Of a DNA stretch of 64,000 nucleotides, positions 35,611-45,228 are shown piece by piece. Position 1 is the stretch's first letter, and each line of letters opens with the position of its first letter. The stretch is from LC029 sp036676475 (GTDB taxonomy: Bacteria; Bacillota; Bacilli; Aneurinibacillales; RAOX-1), in contig JAKFCU010000003.1 of NCBI GenBank assembly GCA_036676475.1, forward strand, positions 28,782 to 92,781. The letters run 5' to 3'. The notes under the pieces are model-generated. The model was given only the letters and a program-made list of their open reading frames with translations. It was not told the DNA's origin and ran no database searches. The translations under genes were made by a program, and so were the position numbers.

Positions 35611-36254
35611 TTCCTGCTTTCATTATTTAATTGCGATTCCTGTTGAATCGAATGCTTGGCCACATCGATTTCAAAATGAAGCTGATCTAAGTCGTCCGAA
35701 ATGACCTGATATAAATCCTCTTCTATTAAGTGATTCAACTCCTCAAGAGTTCTACGTGTCTCAGTTAGTGCTTGTTCCATCTCCAAATTCCTTTTGGGCT
35801 GTGCGGATAAAAACACATATTTCTCGGTCAGTTCAACAGCCGAATCCAAATGAGAAAAATAAAACCGTTCAGCCTGGTAAAACCTTTTGGGTTCCTTTTT
35901 GGTCAGTCCATAAATTTTTCTCGTGAGTCGTGAAAGCTCAATTCTTTGGGTTAATGATGAGATATGACGAATTGACAAAAGCGTTTTATGCAGACGATAT
36001 ATTTTCCGCTTCGCTTCATGTAAATTTTTATCAATATACTGGAATTCTTTTCTTGATAGACGGTGCTTTTTTAAAAAACGGTATTTAAAATAGACGGAAC
36101 TCGTCCCATAAGTAAGCAGTCCTCCACCTCCGGCAATGGCTGTCGAAAGCAAAAATGTTTGATCAAAAGCAAAAAAGCTCACCAGCCATGCCGTAGAAGC
36201 AGCTGGGATAGCTATCAACATTCGAGCAAGAAATGCTAGAAACGGGTTCATCAT
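35607..36254 (-). CDS. xpaC: XpaC-like membrane protein (5-bromo-4-chloroindolyl phosphate hydrolysis)
   Basis: 215 aa. Two N-terminal membrane segments (residues 6-28 and 34-54) and a cytoplasmic coiled-coil of about 150 residues. Gene order xpaC-telA is conserved in Bacillales and supports the call. The name comes from a plate phenotype; the true function is not known. A membrane partner of TelA is a reasonable inference. Confidence 0.85.
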   Translation of the reverse strand: MMNPFLAFLARMLIAIPAASTAWLVSFFAFDQTFLLSTAIAGGGGLLTYGTSSVYFKYRFLKKHRLSRKEFQYIDKNLHEAKRKIYRLHKTLLSIRHISSLTQRIELSRLTRKIYGLTKKEPKRFYQAERFYFSHLDSAVELTEKYVFLSAQPKRNLEMEQALTETRRTLEELNHLIEEDLYQVISDDLDQLHFEIDVAKHSIQQESQLNNESRK

Positions 36255-36539
36255 ATATCGACTCCTAACTTAAATTCCTTTCTTTTTTATACGTATAGAA
36301 CAAAATCAAAGTTTCAGCCTAAAGGAAAAAACAAAGGTTCTTTCTCAGTTTAACAAGATATGAAAAGCTCTATACCTTCGAAACCATTCTTCAGCTAAAA
36401 CATGCATCGTCATATCGGGCATAAAAAAAATCCCACTCTTACCGAGAAGGATCCATTTAACTATTTTTGCAACAAGCTTATTTTAAAAGGATGTAACTCT
36501 GCATGTACAATCTCCGCTTGTACAGCTGGGTAAACTTCA

Positions 36540-36749
36540 CTATTTTCTCTCCGTTACTTTACCAATTTCAATGGATGGATTTTTCTTCAGATCATCTACA
36601 TAACGCAAAGCTGCTTCCTTCGATTGAAAGTGGGCATCAGATAGATCTTCATCAAGTACCCATTCATTTACGTCCATATAATAGACTTCCACATCCCATG
36701 TCTTATCGGCTTCTAACATCACGTCGATTTCTACTTTCTTTTTTGCCAT
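36540..36749 (-). CDS. Small conserved-type cytosolic protein, unknown
   Basis: 69 aa, MAKKKVEIDVMLEADKTWDV to the C-terminal KVTERK, with GAGGGGGAAAG site 7 bases before ATG. Predicted beta-beta-alpha pattern, acidic. Single gene. The 285 bases between it and xpaC show no further gene. Confidence 0.7.
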   Translation of the reverse strand: MAKKKVEIDVMLEADKTWDVEVYYMDVNEWVLDEDLSDAHFQSKEAALRYVDDLKKNPSIEIGKVTERK

Positions 36750-36810
36750 TTGCTTTCCCCCTCATCATTTATTATTTCAACTAACATTGTATCCTAGTCG
36801 TTCTTTCTCA

Positions 36811-37560
36811 TCATAATTCCAGCACTACGGGACAATGATCACTGCCCATGACATGGGAATGGATTTGTGAATCCTTTAACTCATCCTTCCATCTGTCAGA
36901 TACAATAAAGTAGTCAATTCGCCAGCCTATATTCCTCTCTCTTACCTTTGCCATATAGGACCACCATGAATAGGCATCTTTTTTGTCTGGATAAAAGTGT
37001 CTAAAGCTATCTACGAATCCAACCTCTAGCAAGGCTGTCATCTTCCCGCGCTCCTCCTCTGTAAAACCTGAATTTCCTCTATTTGTTTTTGGATTCTTCA
37101 AATCGATTTCTTGGTGTGCAACATTCAGATCTCCACATAGAATCACGGGTTTACTTGAGTCTAACTCTTTTAAATACGTTCGAAAAATATCTTCCCACTT
37201 CAATCTATATTCTAATCTTGCCAAGTCTCTTTGAGCATTCGGTGTGTAGACATTCACCATGAAAAATTCTTCAAACTCTAACGTGATCGCCCTTCCCTCC
37301 GCATCAAATTCTTCCAGACCCATTCCGTATTTGACAGATAAGGGCTCATATTTTGTAAAAATGGCCGTACCTGAATACCCTTTTTTAATAGCATAATTCC
37401 AATATTGAAAGTAGCCTTCTAATTCAAGGCTGATTTGCCCTTCTTGTAGTTTAGTTTCTTGAACACAGAATATATCTGCATCCATTTCGTTAAAGTAATC
37501 TAAAAATCCTTTGCTGACACATGCTCGTAGTCCATTGACATTCCAAGAAACAAGTTTCAT
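36811..37560 (-). CDS. exoA: Exodeoxyribonuclease III / AP endonuclease ExoA
   Basis: 249 aa from ATG 37560, giving the family start MKLVSWNVNGLRA; an upstream in-frame ATG at 37605 adds only non-conserved residues. Family motifs: NVNGLRA, VQETKLQ (metal Glu), GDLNVAHQEID, WRIDYFIVS and the catalytic GSDHCPVVLEL at the C-terminus. It cuts DNA at abasic sites and removes 3' blocking groups in base excision repair. Just downstream of a region that received an IS607-type element. Confidence 0.95.
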   Translation of the reverse strand: MKLVSWNVNGLRACVSKGFLDYFNEMDADIFCVQETKLQEGQISLELEGYFQYWNYAIKKGYSGTAIFTKYEPLSVKYGMGLEEFDAEGRAITLEFEEFFMVNVYTPNAQRDLARLEYRLKWEDIFRTYLKELDSSKPVILCGDLNVAHQEIDLKNPKTNRGNSGFTEEERGKMTALLEVGFVDSFRHFYPDKKDAYSWWSYMAKVRERNIGWRIDYFIVSDRWKDELKDSQIHSHVMGSDHCPVVLEL

Positions 37561-37725
37561 CACGTTGTCTAATCTGCTACTAAAAACATAAACAAACATC
37601 ATCATTCGTTTATGCTAGACCATTTCCTGCTTCTACGAACCCGATCTCGCCACTTGCTCACTTCTATCGTTGACATAGCTCTCCACAGGCGTTAATTCCG
37701 ATGTAGCCCACCGTACATATATACC

Positions 37726-38460
37726 TTATCGAGTGGTGATTACGGTATACTCTGTTGCATATTTCAGATTTAGACTTGCGTTAAAATCACGATCTAATTC
37801 CATGTAACAGTGATTGCATTTGAAAACTCTATCTGAAAGACTCAAATTAACTTTTTTAAATCCACAGCATGAACAAGTTTTTGAACTTGGATAAAAACGA
37901 CCAACCATTCTCAATTCAATACCATGCTGGTTGCATTTGGAAGTTAACCATTCTTTAAAGCGATAGAATTTTTGCTTGCGTACAGAATCAGATAAATGAC
38001 GATTTTTCATCATGCCTTTTACATTCAAGTCTTCAATCGTAATATACTTTGGTTTGGCTTTCACTAAAGCATTAACGACATGTCTAACGTATTCTTCACG
38101 AATATTCGCTAATCTAGCGTGAAGTTTTTGAATGATCACTATCTGTTTTTGGATGTTTTTATAGCAGGATTCACCACCTTTCTTTTTAGATTCGTATTTT
38201 CGACTTAATTTTCGCTGTTGACGTTTTAATGATTTTTCTAGTTTCTTGACTTTGGGAGTGCAGTTGATATTCTCAAATACTTGGTGATTACTACACACTG
38301 CGAAATCCTTAATTCCCACATCTATACCCATACAGTCATGAATATTAATCTGAGAAGAGGGCGACTGAACTTCACACAAGACAGATATATAGTATCGACC
38401 TGCTTTATAGGAGAGGGTTCCGCTACTCACTTTTGTATGTGTAGGAATATAACCATACTC
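37726..38460 (-). pseudogene. TnpB (IS200/IS607-family RuvC nuclease), N-terminal part lost
   Basis: About 240 residues remain of a usual 370-400. The open frame includes all three RuvC-like catalytic residues: GIDVGIKDFAV (Asp), ITIEDLNVKGM (Glu) and DRDFNASLNL (Asp), plus the zinc finger CSCCGFKK...CNHC. The N-terminal wedge/recognition part is missing, and the frame enters from the tnpA remnant without its own good start. TnpB is an RNA-guided nuclease in intact elements; this copy is probably inactive. Confidence 0.8.
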
Positions 38461-38758
38461 TTAACACTTCATCTACAATCATTCCTCTTGCATTAGCGAA
38501 CGTCTCTAAGAATTCAACTTGATTGACTAAATCATCTTTTTGTCCTTGATTGGATACCCTTGCGTAAATTACCGTCTTACCTATTTTATTTTCATCTTGA
38601 ATCCCCATATACTCTCGATACTGAGTTTCGGTATAATACCTTCTTCCTTTAGGGTTTCGATAAGCTGTTAATTTACCTTCGTTATCCCATCGTTGGAGCG
38701 TTAAAACAGATACCCCTAACATTAAAGCGAACTCTTTAATCTTGTATATTTTTTCCAT
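38423..38758 (-). pseudogene. IS607 serine recombinase (TnpA), C-terminal part lost
   Basis: 111 codons. A MerR-like helix-turn-helix (YKIKEFALMLGVSVLTLQRW) is followed by the start of the resolvase domain with the catalytic Ser in VIYARVSNQGQKDDL. After VDEVLR the sequence departs from the family (normally about 200 aa) and ends in YSYTYKSE, which is TnpB DNA in another frame. Start ATG 38758. Confidence 0.8.
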
Positions 38759-38959
38759 AATTATAGTACATCACAAATGATTATGTTTGACTACGTTTTA
38801 GAGAATTGTTTTCATCTCCTTTGTTCTATGAGTCTCATTGATTTATTTTATCATACCACCATAGATAGGAGTCGGTTGTATCCAACTAAAGCAGAGGAAT
38901 AAATGATCCTGTCGATTACTAGGCTAGTGTAAATCTATTCACGTTCCCTAGTACCGTTG

Positions 38960-39143
38960 TAATCGGAAATTGTCCGATTAGCTTGTCCGATCCAAAAAAT
39001 TCAGTCTAAATAACCGGAAATATTCCGATTACAGAGGTGAAATAGCTAATTTCCAATGTAATATGGAGCTATAATCGTAATTTTTCCGATTATACACCAA
39101 CTCTAATCCTAAAACGGATCACTAAACGGAGAAATTCCGATTA
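38960..39143. repeat. Array of four 21-bp palindromes at 30/40/30-bp spacing
   Basis: Copies at 38960-38980, 39011-39031, 39072-39092 and 39123-39143, consensus TAANCGGAAATTTTCCGATTA. Each is a near-perfect palindrome of exactly 21 bp. Spacers are 30, 40 and 30 bp with unrelated sequence. Start-to-start distances of 51, 61 and 51 keep all copies near the same face of the helix. No cas genes adjoin, and the repeats are too short and degenerate for a CRISPR. Confidence 0.75.
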
Positions 39144-39206
39144 GGCAAACGTTAATCGACAGTCTCGTAATTTCCTCTGTTGGAAATCCCTGCTTATATT
39201 TCCCTT

Positions 39207-39248
39207 CTCCTTACAAAATAATATCCTGCCACCCCAAGGACAGCAGGA
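39207..39248. repeat. 42-bp dispersed hairpin repeat, copy 1
   Basis: Matches 47111-47152 at 40 of 42 positions. It contains TCCTGC...GCAGGA with an inner CC/GG pair, so the element can form a stem-loop. Confidence 0.75.
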
Positions 39249-39265
39249 AGTTTATCCCCTAATAT

Positions 39266-39569
39266 CTACACACAAGCAAAAGCCATGATATATTCCTTCA
39301 ATCCATTTTCTGTTCCATGTTTAAATTCATTTAGCAATACGTTAAGTGCTAAATTCCCTTGAGATACAGTAGAATCAAATTCCTTTTGATTAGCCCTGAT
39401 AATCATATGGATTAGATGATTCTTTAGGAGAACTCATAATGACTTCTAAAGAACTATTTATGTTTTCTAAGACTTCATTTGTGTTTGGGTAGAAGAACTG
39501 TATGATGTTAGGATAAGTACAAAAAACAATTCGATTGTTTCCTTCAAATTCTCCTCTCCAAAAAATCAT
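39266..39569 (-). pseudogene. Frameshifted remnant of an unknown protein gene
   Basis: Two minus-strand frames overlap by about 17 bases: 39569-39390 (59 codons, MIFWRGEFEGNNRIVF... to SSNPYDYQG) and 39406-39266 (46 codons, NQKEFDSTVSQGNLAL... to MAFACV). Read together they look like one protein of about 105 residues with a frameshift near 39395-39405. No ribosome binding site precedes the second part. Family not recognised. Confidence 0.4.
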
Positions 39570-39675
39570 TCTTTGAGTTAGTTTCTATGCAGAAATCATT
39601 GAGTTAAGAATCTCCCCTGTAAATCACTTAATTGAATCAATTTCATAATTGCCTTTTATAGAAACCAAGACTGAT

Positions 39676-40905
39676 CTATATGGTAAATCTTGAGTTTTTT
39701 TTAAAATTAAGCACTTTTTTTAGGCTTTCTATTTGCTTTCGAATTCGATCAGCAGCTAATTTGGATGCATTATAAACAAGAGTAACAAAATTAAAATGGA
39801 CTTTGGCTCTTTTACCTGTACGATAACGAACATAATTTAACTGAAAGAACTCTTTTAAATAGGCATGGACTCTTTCTACAGCTGTCCTTTGGTTATAAAG
39901 CTCTTCCCAAGTTTGACTACCGCGGGCAGGAGCTGAATAGCGACGCAAATCCGTCTCGATTCGCACCTTGTAAACCTTTTGGCATAAGGAATCGTGGGCT
40001 AAGGGACAGTCCTTACACTCTTTTGGGCGAGTAAACTTGAGTGTTTTGTACTTTGCGTCATAGCTGTCGTATCGATAGGAATATTCACGTACACAGGTAG
40101 GAGCAAAGTTCTGATCAAAACCGACCATTTCTCCTTCATTTTCTTGTTATAGGCAATGATGGAGTATGCTTCCATACGATGAATCTGTTGATAGATGGCA
40201 ACATAGTCGTACCCAGCGTCCATCATGGCATAACGAATGGAAAAAGGCAGTTTCTCGATGCCTTTCAGTAGAGGAATGGCGGCTTTTCCATCATTTAAGT
40301 TACCAGATGACATGACGGATTCTAAAATGTACTGGCTTTTTGTACCTACGGCAAGATGCCCTTTAAATCCATACCAAAAAACGTTCTTTCCTCACTATTT
40401 TCTTGATTCCCCAAGCGGGTTCCAAGGGAATCTGGTCACGAAGATCCTCGAACGAAACATCAAGTTGGGAAGCAATGGATTTTTCAAACAAAGACTGCTG
40501 AGCCTCTTGTTCTTGTTTTTGTTTGTCGCATGCTTCTTTTTCTGCTTTGGTTTTGCGTCCCCGTTTCTTGGGTTCAGGCTTCGGTTTTTTCTCTTCCGAT
40601 TTGGCTTGATCTCGTGATTCAAATTGCGTGGCATCGACAGCAACGGCGTCATAATCAACGAAACCTTCTTGTATGGCTTGGAGTAGCAGTTGACTTTTCA
40701 ACATTTCAAGCCCTTTGCAGTTCTCTAATTTTTGTGCCAGTCGGGAGAAAGAAGCCTCCGAAGGGAGCGGATCAGAGAATAGAAATCCACAGTCCAAACG
40801 AAAAATGAAATCATTTTTCAAACGTTTACGTAAATCTTTAACTGTAGGAATTCGCTCAACGATCCGCGCGACCAACGCATAGATCATCGCAGCCACCATA
40901 GGCAT
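39676..40905 (-). pseudogene. DDE transposase (IS1182/IS5-like), two frameshifts
   Basis: Three consecutive frames rebuild one transposase. The N-terminal part runs from 40905 (MIYALVARIVERIPTVKDL). The middle part runs from about 40395 (FWYGFKGHLAVGTKS) and includes the catalytic Asp region MMDAGYDYVAIYQQ. The C-terminal part runs from about 40145 to 39676, with the Cys-rich CKDCPLAHDSLC and the DDE Glu region QRTAVERVHAYLKE. Frameshifts lie near 40390 (a run of G/A then T) and near 40140-40150 (A-rich). Terminal repeats were not identified, so the IS family name is tentative. Confidence 0.85.
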
Positions 40906-41219
40906 ATGATTTTATCCATTTTCCAATCACCCTGCCCTATAATGACCTAAAGTATATCAAACGTAATATTTTCTGTAAAAAACATCCAAAAGAAAACCAC
41001 ATCCTATAGTGTTCGTAGCCAAGATGTTTGTCAGATATACAGCCAATAGCATTGACGGAGCTAGTGATCAACGGTCACCCTCATGGCCATCGGCTACTTG
41101 TGTACGGCCATTAAAAATAGCAGAGTCTTAAGTAGGAAAGATCCCGAGAGCAGGTTTTTTAGTTCCTTTATGAGTTATTGGTTGATGTGAACTAAAGCAT
41201 CTCTTTTCTCTATCAACTA
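40906..41219. other. Intergenic region between IS remnants
   Basis: No gene supported. Probably leftover IS flank DNA. Confidence 0.35.
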
Positions 41220-41400
41220 ATGAATTTCTTCTGGCTCTTCCCCACTAGCAGTGATTTAATAGGGAACCCGGAATTACGAAAAACCCTGCGTCTGAAAAAA
41301 TATGAACCTACTGTTCAACGAATTGGGATGCAGTACCATCTCCAAGGCTTAACAAAGGAAGAAACCTATGGCAACCAAATTAGGATGAATTCAATACTTA
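41220..41400 (+). pseudogene. Fragment of an ExeA/TniB-type transposition ATPase
   Basis: The frame contains LIGNPELRKTL, LKKYEPTVQRIGMQYHLQGL and TKEET, which is the sensor/arginine-finger part of AAA ATPases found next to transposases. Everything before about 41250 and after about 41395 is unrelated, so only about 50 codons remain. It lies next to the broken DDE transposase and may come from a different element. Confidence 0.6.
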
Positions 41401-41501
41401 TTGATTGCCAAGTAGGTGATCATTGTCACGGCTATCTTCACGTAAAGACTCTACAATAAACATTGAATACAACTATGACAACTATGAAATGAGGAAGAAA
41501 A

Positions 41502-42656
41502 ATGAGTGGAGCATTCGGATTTTTTATGCCTAAGGAAAACCTATTTGGGGTGGGGACGTTTGCCGAAGTAGGGAAAAAAGCAAAGGAATGGGGAGCGACA
41601 AAAGTATTAGTCGTTTGTGGAAGCGCCATTCTCAAAATGGGTTATGTCGATCAATTAATCGGTTACCTAAAAGAAGAGGAAATCGATACCATACTATATT
41701 CCAGCGTTAGCCCGAATCCAACCGATTTGAATGTTGCCGAGGGTGTTGCTCTTCTTCAGCAAAAATCCTGCGATCTTGTGATAGCGATCGGCGGGGGTAG
41801 CTCCTTAGACTGTGCGAAAGCGATTGCTTTAGTAGCTGCGAATGGTGGAACCATATACGATTACGAAGGAATTGATAAATCAGCAAAAGAAATGGTCCCA
41901 TTGATCACCATCAACACCACGGCAGGAACAGCAAGTGAAATGACTCGCATATCGGTTATTACCCATACTAAAGAGTCTAGAAAAATGATCATAGTAGATA
42001 AGCACGTGACTCCTCAGCTCACGATCAATGACCCTTCTCTTACGGTTAGTTTGTCTCCTGAATTGACGGCCGGAACAGGAATGGATGCGTTAACCCATGC
42101 CATTGAAGCTTATGTTTCTATATTAGCAAACCCCATTACCGATGCGAATGCCTTCCAGGCAATTCGACTAATTGGCCAATACTTGCCGCAGGCCGTAAAG
42201 AATGGCGAGGATCTGGAAGCTAGAACCCAAATGGCCTACGCTCAATTCTTGGCAGGTATGGCCTTTAATAATGCCCTCTTAGGAAATGTTCATGCCTTAG
42301 CCCATCCACTTGGCGGAGTTTATGACCTACCGCATGGTCTTTGCAACGCTATTTTGCTACCGCATGTTATGAAATATAATGTACAGGCGAAACCGGAAAA
42401 ATTCAAAAATATCGCTTTAGCACTTGGTGCTCATGTTGCTGACTTGACCCCCGAAGAGGCTGCCGCAATGGCCGTGAAAGCTGTTGAAAACCTAGCAAGA
42501 ACAGTAGGAATCCCTGAACACCTTTCTGATTTGGGAGTCAAAGAAGAAGACCTTCCTAAATTAGCCGACATGGCTTCAAAAGATCCTTGTGGATTGTTTA
42601 ATCCGCGTGAAAGTAAATACGAGGACTTACTTGAATTGCTTCGCAGTGCTTATTAA
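41502..42656 (+). CDS. Iron-containing (type III) alcohol dehydrogenase
   Basis: 384 aa. NAD-binding GGGSSLDCAK near residues 96-105, the TTAGTASEMTRISVI stretch, and metal ligands Asp/His in GMDALTHAIEAYV, HALAHPLGG and LPHGLCNA. It resembles the methanol/propanediol dehydrogenase group (Bacillus methanolicus Mdh type), so short-chain alcohols with NAD+ are likely substrates. GAGGAAG lies 6 bases before ATG. Single gene between IS remnants and a terminator. A 41-bp piece of its 5' part recurs at 53698. Confidence 0.92.
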   Translation: MSGAFGFFMPKENLFGVGTFAEVGKKAKEWGATKVLVVCGSAILKMGYVDQLIGYLKEEEIDTILYSSVSPNPTDLNVAEGVALLQQKSCDLVIAIGGGSSLDCAKAIALVAANGGTIYDYEGIDKSAKEMVPLITINTTAGTASEMTRISVITHTKESRKMIIVDKHVTPQLTINDPSLTVSLSPELTAGTGMDALTHAIEAYVSILANPITDANAFQAIRLIGQYLPQAVKNGEDLEARTQMAYAQFLAGMAFNNALLGNVHALAHPLGGVYDLPHGLCNAILLPHVMKYNVQAKPEKFKNIALALGAHVADLTPEEAAAMAVKAVENLARTVGIPEHLSDLGVKEEDLPKLADMASKDPCGLFNPRESKYEDLLELLRSAY

Positions 42657-42664
42657 TTACTGGA

Positions 42665-42699
42665 AAACCGGGCGTAAATCATGCCCGGTTCTTTTTTTG
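42665..42699 (+). terminator. Terminator of the alcohol dehydrogenase gene
   Basis: AACCGGGC pairs with GCCCGGTT, then CTTTTTTTG. Confidence 0.9.
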
Positions 42700-43078
42700 C
42701 GTATCCATGGTTTTTGTGGGATAAATGTGCGGGTTATGCCAGGGTATGTTGTAGACTTACCGTCCCAACCTACCTCTAACAAGTGACCTATCCCCTGAGT
42801 AGCCCCTGTAACTGCTGTTTACCATCTAATTTAAACAAATCTAACATTCACCACCTTGCTTTACAGTAACAACTAGAAAATAATTAACCCCATTAATGCG
42901 AAATTTGTCTTGTCTATGTTAGTCGGTCATGATTAAAATTACGCTCCATGTAAAAGCACGTACACAGTTCAAAAATACAGGCCGTTTCGGTTCCCTACCT
43001 TTGGTAAAAACATGGTATTCTCTTGCTGGGTAGGGGTTAGTTTTTTCTTTTTCTTATCCGAAATTATGAGCCTCCTGT
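42700..43078. other. Intergenic region without recognisable gene
   Basis: No open frame with a ribosome binding site; base composition is mixed. It may be eroded coding DNA, but nothing was recognised. Confidence 0.35.
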
Positions 43079-43266
43079 TAACGTTTGAGTTGTATTCTCA
43101 ATTCCGATAGAACTTCTGTTAATTCTTTCGCTGATTCCTGGTACATCTTCTGAGCAGCGGGGTCATTGGTTGCTAGAGCATAAAGCTCCAATTCCGCTTC
43201 ACATTTTTTTATGTCGCAAAGAGAAGATACTAATGGTAGTGCAAGGTAGGTCGATACGTGCTCTTT
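43079..43266 (-). pseudogene. Remnant of a small DUF1657-like protein gene
   Basis: A minus-strand frame ends TELTEVLSELRIQLKR before TAA near 43079 and contains CEAELELYALATNDPAAQKM, the layout of small helical DUF1657-type proteins. Upstream of about 43266 the frame is closed by TAG, and no ATG, GTG or TTG start with a site is present, so the 5' part seems lost. Boundaries are approximate. Confidence 0.45.
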
Positions 43267-43404
43267 CCTCTATTGCTATCCTCTAAATTATTGATAACGG
43301 AGCCTTTATAGGCTCTATTTGCTTTTTGATTTCCCCGTTGGTATAACTTTCTTAACTAAGAAAGCCACGAGATGTGAATGATAAAAATAAGGAGGGGATA
43401 TAAA

Positions 43405-43656
43405 ATGGCTGAAGCAAGAGATAGGGGCATAAGAGAAGAAGAAAAAAATGATACCTCTGCATTATGGATGGGGTGGATCGGTATTGTTGCCGGCATAATT
43501 TCTTTTTTCTATGCTCCCCTTTTGTTTGGAGGCGCTGCCGTAGTCCTAGGTTTAATTACAGTATTTAGCAAAGCCAATACTTTAGGATGGTGGGCGATTG
43601 GTTTAGGTATCGTTGGAGCAGCAGTTAATTGGTTTTTTAATGGAGGTTTTTACTAA
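43405..43656 (+). CDS. Small membrane protein with two hydrophobic segments
   Basis: 83 aa from ATG 43405, with AAGGAGGGG 8 bases upstream; an upstream in-frame ATG at 43378 has no site. A charged N-terminus (EARDRGIREEEKND) is followed by Gly-rich membrane segments at about 22-55 and 60-78. This resembles DUF4190-like small membrane proteins of Bacillus. Function unknown. Terminator directly behind. Confidence 0.7.
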   Translation: MAEARDRGIREEEKNDTSALWMGWIGIVAGIISFFYAPLLFGGAAVVLGLITVFSKANTLGWWAIGLGIVGAAVNWFFNGGFY

Positions 43657-43685
43657 AAAAAGGCCTCCACAATGGAGGCTTTTTA
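43655..43685 (+). terminator. Terminator of small membrane protein gene
   Basis: AAAGGCCTCC pairs with GGAGGCTTTTT around ACAAT. Confidence 0.9.
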
Positions 43686-44043
43686 TGTTATTTGAATTCT
43701 TTATTGTCAAGCCTTTTCACTTGAGAAGTAAAAGTTTCACCTTAGCTTTTTGTATAGTTGACAAGTCTATGATAATTTTTTCATGTAATACATTTTCCTG
43801 TAAATGCATCCGAATGAGGTTTTAAATTCCTAGTATTAGGATTTTTGATCATCCTCGACCCACGGTATAAACCTGATTCCTTTTCATCAACCCCCATGAA
43901 AATATAACTTTCCTCTGTCCTTATATCCATTTGTTAAAATGATGTAAACTTAATATCTCATCCTTTGTCGGTTCACGTGTTTCATCTAACTTTTTGAGTC
44001 ATGGATATGAGGTGATATTATTTATTTTCGTGAGGTGAAAGTC
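43686..44043. other. Intergenic region upstream of the amidase-domain gene
   Basis: No gene supported. GAGGTGA at 44032-44038 is the ribosome binding site of the next gene. Confidence 0.4.
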
Positions 44044-45180
44044 TTGATATGGTTTAAGTTGGTCATATTCATACTGTTTTTTTACCTTCCTACAGGAACG
44101 TTATTTGCGCAAGATTCTATTTCCGTAGAAGAGCAAGAAGTGAACTCTTTTCTTACTCGATTATTTGATGCCCGAACACAGCTTTTAATTAATCAGGATA
44201 AGAACAGCATTACCGATTATTATAAGCCCTCGGTCAAGACAAGCCAAAAAGCCCTTTTTCTAGAATTTAAAAGAAGTAACTACTTAAATTCCTGGGCTAG
44301 CGCCAGAGGGATTGTTTTTACGGATGCTGAAGGACTTATTGACATGAAGAGCATCCAAATCAAAGGAGATATTGCCGAAGTATCGCTATCCCACTCTATC
44401 CGTTTAGCTTACTTGTATGATTATAAAAATTATCCCCGCCAGCAGTTCGGTGCGGGAACCCGGCATAAGATCCGGCTCAAAAAAGAAAATAAAAATTGGT
44501 ATGTATTGAGTGAAACCTATTCAGATCCTATGGAAGAAAATCCTGACATGATCCCGGTAACATCCGTAAAAACGTATATGGATAAGCTTTCAGAGAAGGA
44601 TCGTGAACCCCTATTGTTAGCCTCTCCAGTTCAGTCAAATGGGCGTTACAATCGCAAGCGTGCCGTTGCTTATGCGAACAAATATGCAGGTTCGGCCTGG
44701 GGGGCTGGGAACCGCAATCAATACAATGAAAGCTATAAGGATTATACCGATGAAGGCGGAGATTGCACGAATTTCGCCTCACAGGCGATCGGTGATCCTA
44801 TTGAAGGTGGAGGTCTTCGGATGGTGCCCAATTGGTATTTTTCACCCCAATCGGGAGGTACAGTTTCGTGGATTCGAACGGATTCCTTTAAAGATTTTCT
44901 GCTTTATGGGGGATATGGACAGTTGATTGTCAGCGGGTATTTTCTCGATGTTACCAAACCGACTCCCTCCTTTCCAAAGGGAGCGATCCACGAATTGAAG
45001 CCTGGAGATCTGATTGGTTACGAGTTAGAGGGTGATCTTGATCATTTCTCGATTGTGGTCGGAACAGACGATCATGGCTATGTACTTGTCAATTCCCACA
45101 CAGGGGATCGATACCGTATGCCTTGGGATATTGGCTGGGATATCAAGACCAAATTTTGGCTCATTCACATTAAAGACTAA
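44044..45180 (+). CDS. Secreted protein with C-terminal Amidase_6 domain
   Basis: 378 aa from TTG 44044 (GAGGTGA about 6 bases upstream; the in-frame GTG at 44035 lies inside that site). Signal peptide of about 22 residues ending LFAQ. The C-terminal half holds the Amidase_6 pattern: YNRKRAVAYANKYA, DEGGDCTNFASQAI with the putative catalytic Cys, DHFSIVVG with the His, and VNSHT. The N-terminal half is of the NTF2-like kind often paired with this domain. Probably a wall-associated hydrolase; the substrate is not established. Confidence 0.85.
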   Translation: MIWFKLVIFILFFYLPTGTLFAQDSISVEEQEVNSFLTRLFDARTQLLINQDKNSITDYYKPSVKTSQKALFLEFKRSNYLNSWASARGIVFTDAEGLIDMKSIQIKGDIAEVSLSHSIRLAYLYDYKNYPRQQFGAGTRHKIRLKKENKNWYVLSETYSDPMEENPDMIPVTSVKTYMDKLSEKDREPLLLASPVQSNGRYNRKRAVAYANKYAGSAWGAGNRNQYNESYKDYTDEGGDCTNFASQAIGDPIEGGGLRMVPNWYFSPQSGGTVSWIRTDSFKDFLLYGGYGQLIVSGYFLDVTKPTPSFPKGAIHELKPGDLIGYELEGDLDHFSIVVGTDDHGYVLVNSHTGDRYRMPWDIGWDIKTKFWLIHIKD

Positions 45181-45186
45181 AACAGA

Positions 45187-45213
45187 AAGAGCACTCCCTA
45201 ACAGTGCTCTTTT
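45187..45213. terminator. Bidirectional terminator
   Basis: AGAGCACT pairs with AGTGCTCT around CCCTAAC, with T or A runs outside, between two convergent genes. Confidence 0.85.
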
Positions 45214-45228
45214 CTCATTGAAATTCAG

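Larger units (their letters stand above)
37606..38830 (-). mobile_element. IS607-type element with internal deletion
   Basis: The order serine recombinase (TnpA) then TnpB on one strand is that of IS607. Both genes are incomplete and meet at about 38460, so a deletion removed the recombinase C-terminus and the TnpB N-terminus. The exact ends are uncertain because IS607 has no terminal inverted repeats. Confidence 0.75.

Noticed and set aside
38960..39143. CRISPR array
   Set aside because: Repeats are only 21 bp, vary among copies and are full palindromes; there are only four, and no cas genes are nearby.
39999..40313. Separate gene for a 104-aa protein
   Set aside because: It is the middle part of the DDE transposase, in another frame than its two ends.
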